The notes under the pieces are model-generated. The model had not been told where the DNA came from and made no database searches. It saw only the letters and a program-made list of their open reading frames with translations. Both the position numbers and the translations under genes were made by a program. From JAGNLA01 sp964639885 (GTDB lineage: Bacteria; Caldisericota; Caldisericia; JAAYUI01), in NCBI GenBank assembly GCA_964639885.1, contig CAZXEH010000003.1, positions 75,293 to 139,292 of the forward strand: a stretch of 64,000 nucleotides of DNA, read 5' to 3'. This document shows positions 59,903 to 64,000 of the stretch, one piece after another; positions within the stretch are counted from its first letter, which is position 1, and each line of letters starts with the position of its first letter.

Positions 59903-59931
59903 ATTATAGCCTGAATCGATTAAATCCTCAA
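59903..59931 (-). promoter_or_regulatory. Promoter of the five-paralog surface-protein operon
   Basis: TTGAGG (59931-59926), 17-nt spacer, consensus TATAAT (59908-59903). Transcription would start near 59896, giving a 24-nt leader with GGAG. No other strong promoter was noticed before 45421. Confidence 0.75.
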
Positions 59932-60023
59932 ACCGACCAAGTTAAGCCAGTTCATCAAATGTTAAGTGTCATTCCAAGAAATACTGGAAAAACCAAAGTA
60001 TTTTGTGAAGTTTGAAGAATTTC

Positions 60024-60051
60024 TTGAGAAACCTTCATAAATGCTTAATAT
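60024..60051 (+). promoter_or_regulatory. Candidate promoter of the MATE transporter
   Basis: TTGAGA (60024-60029), 16-nt spacer, TAATAT (60046-60051). The transcription start would fall at about 60058-60060, on the ATG, and no Shine-Dalgarno sequence is seen. Confidence 0.5.
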
Positions 60052-60059
60052 TGGCTTTC

Positions 60060-61583
60060 ATGGCAATGCAGGAACGAGACTTGACGGAAGGAAACACCCT
60101 TAAAAACCTGTGGGTGCTTGCCTGGCCTGGTATTGCAGGAAGATTTTTCGAAAACCTGTACCAGCTTGTCAACATCAAGCTCATAGGTTTGCTGGGTTCT
60201 ACAGCCGGGCTGCTTGGGCAATCGGCGATTGTCAGTTACGGCATTGTCGGTGGATTTTTTGGCATCCTCAATAACATTTCAGGCCCTGGTTCAGTCACGG
60301 TTATTTCCCGCAACTGGGGCGCAAAGAACTTTCAAAAAGCCGCGTGGGCAGCAGAGCAGACCCTGATCTACAAATTTCTGGCCGGTGTTATTGCTGCTAT
60401 TGTTGGACTTATCTTTCTCCGACTTTTTCTGAGCTGGACAGGAGCTTCGACGGTTTTGCCAAAAGGAGTTGTTGTTGCATCGGGTCAGGAAGCTTTTATT
60501 CGTCCTGAAATGACCCTTGCCATTCAATACGGCACAATCCAGCTTATAGCGATGCCTTTCCAATTCTGCTACTTTACGTTCAACACAATTTTCAGGTGCA
60601 CAAGCGACAGCGAAACCGGCATGATCCTAAACCTTGCCTCGGCTATCTCGAACATAATTCTGGACTACATCCTCGTGCTGGGGTGGGGAATCATTCCGAA
60701 GATGGGCATCGTCGGAGTGGCGCTTGCAACGGTTATTTCTCAGCTCACAGCATTCTTTGTCGGGATGTACTTCCTGTTGACCGGCAAAAAATTATCGGTT
60801 GAAAGGTTCACTCTGCTTGCCTTTCCGAGGAGAACCGGTAATGCCGTAAGGTTTTTCCTGAGGATTCCCTACTACAAAATCAGGATGGAAAACCGTGGAA
60901 TCAAGATCACTTTTGCGGGACTGTTCAAGCCAGACCTTGATATTTTGAAGACCTTCCTGAGAATCGGCACTTCCTACGCAATCACAAACTCGCTTGGATC
61001 AATATCCTCAATGATCTTCATCAATCTCATATCAGTATTCGGCGCTGCGTACAAAGCTGTTTTCGGTGTCATAGGAACCATTGCCGGATTCGTGAACATG
61101 CCGTTGCTTGGTCTCCAGCAGGCAACCAGTGCACTTGTCGGCCAAAACCTTGGAGCAGGCAAACCTGAAGGAGCGGCAAAAACGACTTTGTATTCGGTGT
61201 TTATGGGTGTTGGTATTTGCGCTTTGACGGTGATCATCGGCTTCCCGTTTGGCGGCTGGATTGTTGGCGTTTTCCAGACTGATCCCGAAGCAATCAAGAT
61301 TGGAACGCTGGTTTTCGGGTTTGCGATGACCGGAAACATGCTCAACGCTGGACAATGGATGCTCTGGACAGCGTTTGAAGGTTCAGGTTATACAATGTGG
61401 CCGTCAATCTTTGGTCAGCTCAACCACTGGCTTTTGAACATAATGCCTGTGTTTATCGCCATAAAACTCATGCATGGCGGTATCCTGTGGCTCTACTATA
61501 TCGGCATGTTCTCAACTGGCTCAGTCTTCCTCATCAACTGGATTCTGTTTAAAAAAGGAGCCTGGAAAAAAGCCCGAATCTAG
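60060..61583 (+). CDS. MATE family efflux transporter
   Basis: About 507 residues from ATG 60060 (a second ATG at 60066 is possible). A dozen hydrophobic helices are visible, with two MATE halves. Signature-like stretches are LAWPGIAGRFFENLYQLVN near the N-terminus, PKMGIVGVALATVISQ, and LLGLQQATSALVGQNLGAGK at the second-half start (family G-x-x-x-A-x-x-x-L-V-G-Q-N-x-G-A). MATE proteins export drugs, polyketide-like compounds or lipids using H+ or Na+. An unusually long hydrophilic linker with RRTGNAVRFFLRIPYYKI lies between the halves. Substrate unknown. Confidence 0.92.
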   Translation: MAMQERDLTEGNTLKNLWVLAWPGIAGRFFENLYQLVNIKLIGLLGSTAGLLGQSAIVSYGIVGGFFGILNNISGPGSVTVISRNWGAKNFQKAAWAAEQTLIYKFLAGVIAAIVGLIFLRLFLSWTGASTVLPKGVVVASGQEAFIRPEMTLAIQYGTIQLIAMPFQFCYFTFNTIFRCTSDSETGMILNLASAISNIILDYILVLGWGIIPKMGIVGVALATVISQLTAFFVGMYFLLTGKKLSVERFTLLAFPRRTGNAVRFFLRIPYYKIRMENRGIKITFAGLFKPDLDILKTFLRIGTSYAITNSLGSISSMIFINLISVFGAAYKAVFGVIGTIAGFVNMPLLGLQQATSALVGQNLGAGKPEGAAKTTLYSVFMGVGICALTVIIGFPFGGWIVGVFQTDPEAIKIGTLVFGFAMTGNMLNAGQWMLWTAFEGSGYTMWPSIFGQLNHWLLNIMPVFIAIKLMHGGILWLYYIGMFSTGSVFLINWILFKKGAWKKARI

Positions 61584-61585
61584 TC

Positions 61586-61614
61586 TTGACAGCATTGGAA
61601 AATTCCTGTTAAAT
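61586..61614 (+). promoter_or_regulatory. Promoter upstream of the double-propeller gene
   Basis: Perfect TTGACA (61586-61591), 17-nt spacer, TTAAAT (61609-61614). It starts 3 bp after the MATE stop. Transcription would start near 61621, two bases before the ATG of a 12-codon upstream reading frame. Confidence 0.65.
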
Positions 61615-61622
61615 CGTGCAAG

Positions 61623-61661
61623 ATGAAAACTTATACGCGGTCAGGACGGTATTGGTTTTGA
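61623..61661 (+). CDS. Possible 12-codon leaderless upstream ORF
   Basis: ATG 61623 lies at the predicted transcript 5' end and encodes MKTYTRSGRYWF. Its stop overlaps the start of the large gene as TGATG. It could deliver ribosomes to the main start by termination-reinitiation. It may be coincidental; no conservation data are available. Confidence 0.3.
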   Translation: MKTYTRSGRYWF

Positions 61662-64000
61662 TGAGATCACTGCCGACTTGTCTGGTTTCAATGGTTCTTT
61701 TAATTACGACCGTGGCTCCAGCACAAGCTACGAAAATTACCCGGAGGTGGTATTCAGACTTCACCCCCGAAATTGTCGTTTTATCAGACCATACCCAGAA
61801 CGCACCGCTGATCTCAGGCGGCTACCTGAGCTGGTTGGACACCCGCAACAATTTCCATGACGCAGAAGGCAGGATTCTGCCGAGACTGTTCATGAAGAAT
61901 CTTGCTAACGGCGAGGAAAAACCTTGTTCGGCCTTCACAAGGAAAACAAGCTCCAGATCGATGTACCGAAATGTTTCAGTCTGGGCTGAATCGGTGTCGA
62001 TACAGGCAACAGATGATAATTTTGACATCGTGTCTTACGATTTTACAACCGGAACCAGAAAGCCGATCTGTACAGACAGAAAAAAACAGGATGCACCTCA
62101 AATATCCAAGGATTGGGTGATCTGGCGTGACTGGCGGAACTGTGAAGTGACCAGTGATGACAGGACTGATTGCGAAGTTTATGGTGCAAGCCTTTCCGAT
62201 ATGAAGGAATTCCTGATCAAACCCAAAGACACACCCGGCACAGCCGAACTCTTTGGAGATTATGTCGTATTATCAACAAAAAATGGTTCAAAACAGGATT
62301 ACGACATCTATCTGTTCGTTCTGTCAAGCAAGCGCATGATTCCCATTTGTACGGCTCCCGGCGACCAGTATTCACCCAGAATCATCGGCAACACCATTAT
62401 CTGGCTTGACTGCCGGACTTGTGCAAACTTCAACGATTCAAAATCAACCAGCATTTTTGGTTACTCGCTGTCAACAAAGAAAGAGCTGACCATATCAACC
62501 CAGACAAGCCGAGAGTACGGTTTGTCTGCCGGCGACCGTTACGCAGCCTGGTTTTATCAGCCACAACAGGGATTCTGTGGCATGGTGAAAACACAAATCA
62601 AAGGTTATGACACTTTAACAAGCCAATCCTACAACATCACCCCTCAACCCGGAATCTACAGAAACATTAACGTTTCCGGAAAATACTGTATCTATGAGCT
62701 TGTCAATCCAGTGTCCAGCTTTGGTTCAGACATAATGGTCTTTGATTTCACAACCGGTAAAACCCTCACCGTGTTCAAGGGGTTCGGTAACCAGAGAAAC
62801 CCTAGAATCTACGGTGATTATGCCGTTTGGGAGGATCATGGGCAAGAAGGTTCCGAATCGGTCTTGATATGGGGTGCAAACCTCTCAAACCCAGCGCCAA
62901 AGCCAGAACCATCGTTTTATGGCTACCCACCAACGTTCACATGGTCTTCATTCCGTGGCGATTCCCAGAGAACTGGTTTTTCCAACTCCAATCTGAAGAA
63001 GCTACCCGAAAACCAGTTCAGGATTCAATGGGTTGCCGATGTCGGAGATGCCATATACTCGACACCTGTTTTTGACTCAAGGGGCAACGCCTATTTCGGA
63101 ACCGACGGCAAGAAATTCATGAAGATAAATGTTTATGACGGCTCGCTTGTCTGGGAGTTTCAGCCACTTGGCAGAGTGAAGGCATCAGCAGCAATCTACA
63201 GGGATCGAATTTTTTTTGGTGATGAAAAAGGGACTTTCTATTGCCTGAACATGGAAACTGGACAGGAAATCTGGCGTTATCAAACCGGTGGGCCAATCAT
63301 GAGTTCGCCTGTGGCTTTCCAGCACGATACTGATCACTATGGCTGCGTAGCCTTTGTCTCTTTCGACAAGAAGCTTTACCTGTTCAATGCACTTTCAAAA
63401 ACTCCATTGCCAAAATGGACGCTTGATCTTGGAGGATGGTCGGTGACAGCGCCATCTGTTGACTACAACCCCTTGATTCGAATTTCTGATTCTGAACCGG
63501 CTTCAAAGGTCATATACGTGACTACTTCAAACAACAGAATCCTGTGCGTTTCGGTGTCGACAGGCAAGATTCTCTCTGAAGCATCGACCAAATCAGCTAT
63601 CGAAACGAGTCCGGTTGCCTTTGGATCATCGGTGCTGGTCTGTTCAACTGATGGGATCATCAGTGGTCTGGATTTCAACGCCTGGAATCAGAATCCGTAT
63701 CTGGGACTCAAGGAAGACACAAATCACCCGCTTTGCAGCACATCACTTTTTGATCCGGTCAATAACATGCTGATTTATGAAGGTGCAGCCGGTGAGATAA
63801 AGTTCATGGATAACAAAAAAACCTGGACTTACAATCTTGGTGATTCAATGAAAACTTCGCCAGCACTGCTCTTTATGCCTGGAAGCCGTTCCTCGGCTCT
63901 GGTTGCGTGTTCTGACACGGGTAAAATTGCAATTGTGGAAACATCGACCGGTAAAGAACTTACTAAAATCAATCTCAGTGCTGCCATCACCACTTCACCG
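61661..64000 (+). CDS. Secreted double beta-propeller protein (TolB-like plus PQQ-like repeats), partial
   Basis: From ATG 61661 the frame is open for 780 codons to the window end, so the gene is 3'-truncated here. Residues 1-23 are a signal peptide (ending APAQA). Residues about 40-420 contain repeats around W-x-D-x-R/W (YLSWLDTRN, WVIWRDWRNC, IIWLDCRTC, YAVWEDHG), as in TolB/WD40-like surface propellers. From about 440 PQQ-like repeats appear (STPVFDSRGNAYFGTD, GSLVWEFQP, RIFFGDEKGTFYCLN, GQEIWRYQTGG). Likely extracellular or envelope-bound; ligand unknown. Preceded by its own promoter after the MATE gene. Confidence 0.85.
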   Translation, partial: MRSLPTCLVSMVLLITTVAPAQATKITRRWYSDFTPEIVVLSDHTQNAPLISGGYLSWLDTRNNFHDAEGRILPRLFMKNLANGEEKPCSAFTRKTSSRSMYRNVSVWAESVSIQATDDNFDIVSYDFTTGTRKPICTDRKKQDAPQISKDWVIWRDWRNCEVTSDDRTDCEVYGASLSDMKEFLIKPKDTPGTAELFGDYVVLSTKNGSKQDYDIYLFVLSSKRMIPICTAPGDQYSPRIIGNTIIWLDCRTCANFNDSKSTSIFGYSLSTKKELTISTQTSREYGLSAGDRYAAWFYQPQQGFCGMVKTQIKGYDTLTSQSYNITPQPGIYRNINVSGKYCIYELVNPVSSFGSDIMVFDFTTGKTLTVFKGFGNQRNPRIYGDYAVWEDHGQEGSESVLIWGANLSNPAPKPEPSFYGYPPTFTWSSFRGDSQRTGFSNSNLKKLPENQFRIQWVADVGDAIYSTPVFDSRGNAYFGTDGKKFMKINVYDGSLVWEFQPLGRVKASAAIYRDRIFFGDEKGTFYCLNMETGQEIWRYQTGGPIMSSPVAFQHDTDHYGCVAFVSFDKKLYLFNALSKTPLPKWTLDLGGWSVTAPSVDYNPLIRISDSEPASKVIYVTTSNNRILCVSVSTGKILSEASTKSAIETSPVAFGSSVLVCSTDGIISGLDFNAWNQNPYLGLKEDTNHPLCSTSLFDPVNNMLIYEGAAGEIKFMDNKKTWTYNLGDSMKTSPALLFMPGSRSSALVACSDTGKIAIVETSTGKELTKINLSAAITTSP

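Noticed and set aside
61600..64000. Series of short overlapping frames at the window end
   Set aside because: A single frame from 61661 is open to base 64000 and contains coherent propeller repeats, so the short frames are shadows.

Overview
The window is a bacterial chromosome segment of moderate GC with dense, mostly co-oriented operons and frequent 1-8 nt (ATGA, TGATG, TTGA) gene overlaps. The core genes (groESL with a CIRCE-type operator, ftsEX, gmk-rpoZ-plsY, mfd, rny, recA-recX, tig-clpP-clpX-lon) are purely bacterial. Several proteins carry copper-amine-oxidase-N-like 'stalk' domains and the lineage has RNase Y, YmdB and a DUF6485 protein. That mix recalls deep-branching anaerobic lineages such as Caldisericota/Cryosericum-type or Firmicutes-like bacteria. 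I cannot assign a phylum from this sequence alone, so that is only a guess.

Layout. (1) 1-7189, minus strand: one respiratory operon encoding a Rieske protein, a cytochrome b fused to a two-cluster ferredoxin, four soluble redox subunits resembling FlxD, FlxC, FlxB and FlxA (MvhD/AsrA/AsrB-like, an NAD(P)H-flavin/Fe-S module), a second large cytochrome b with an odd 300-residue insert, and the start of a small membrane protein. No HdrABC is present, so the Flx module seems to be wired to a Rieske/cytochrome b complex. This is my leading candidate for an undescribed system. (2) 7435-9502: groES-groEL behind a strong promoter and a divergent CIRCE-like operator. (3) 9615-18700, plus strand: yitT-ftsE-ftsX-envC-like, then ctp-Ca-ATPase-gmk-rpoZ-plsY. 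(4) 18645-25887: tlyA, mfd, a phosphatase-MazG fusion, a GNAT protein, a DUF6485 protein and a methyltransferase-like gene. (5) 25859-38635, minus strand: a long operon running from tRNA-Leu and tRNA-Gly through tig-clpP-clpX-lon-rimO-thpR-recA-recX-rny to ymdB, preceded by a second tRNA cluster (Pro, three Arg, Lys) and a double-GNAT gene.

(6) 38697-59931: a cell-surface region. It has a TlpA-like lipoprotein and a propeller/stalk protein, then six large paralogous secreted proteins of one unrecognised family. Five of these form a single ~14.4 kb tandem operon ending at a hairpin at 45398-45421; the sixth is separate. A divergent lipoprotein gene lies between. One paralog is interrupted by an in-frame TGA and has lost its C-terminal stalk domain. 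(7) 60024-64000, plus strand: a MATE transporter and a secreted double beta-propeller protein that runs off the window end.

A recurring feature is promoter -10 hexamers only 6-13 nt upstream of start codons that lack a Shine-Dalgarno sequence, which suggests leaderless or near-leaderless transcripts beside conventional SD-led genes.
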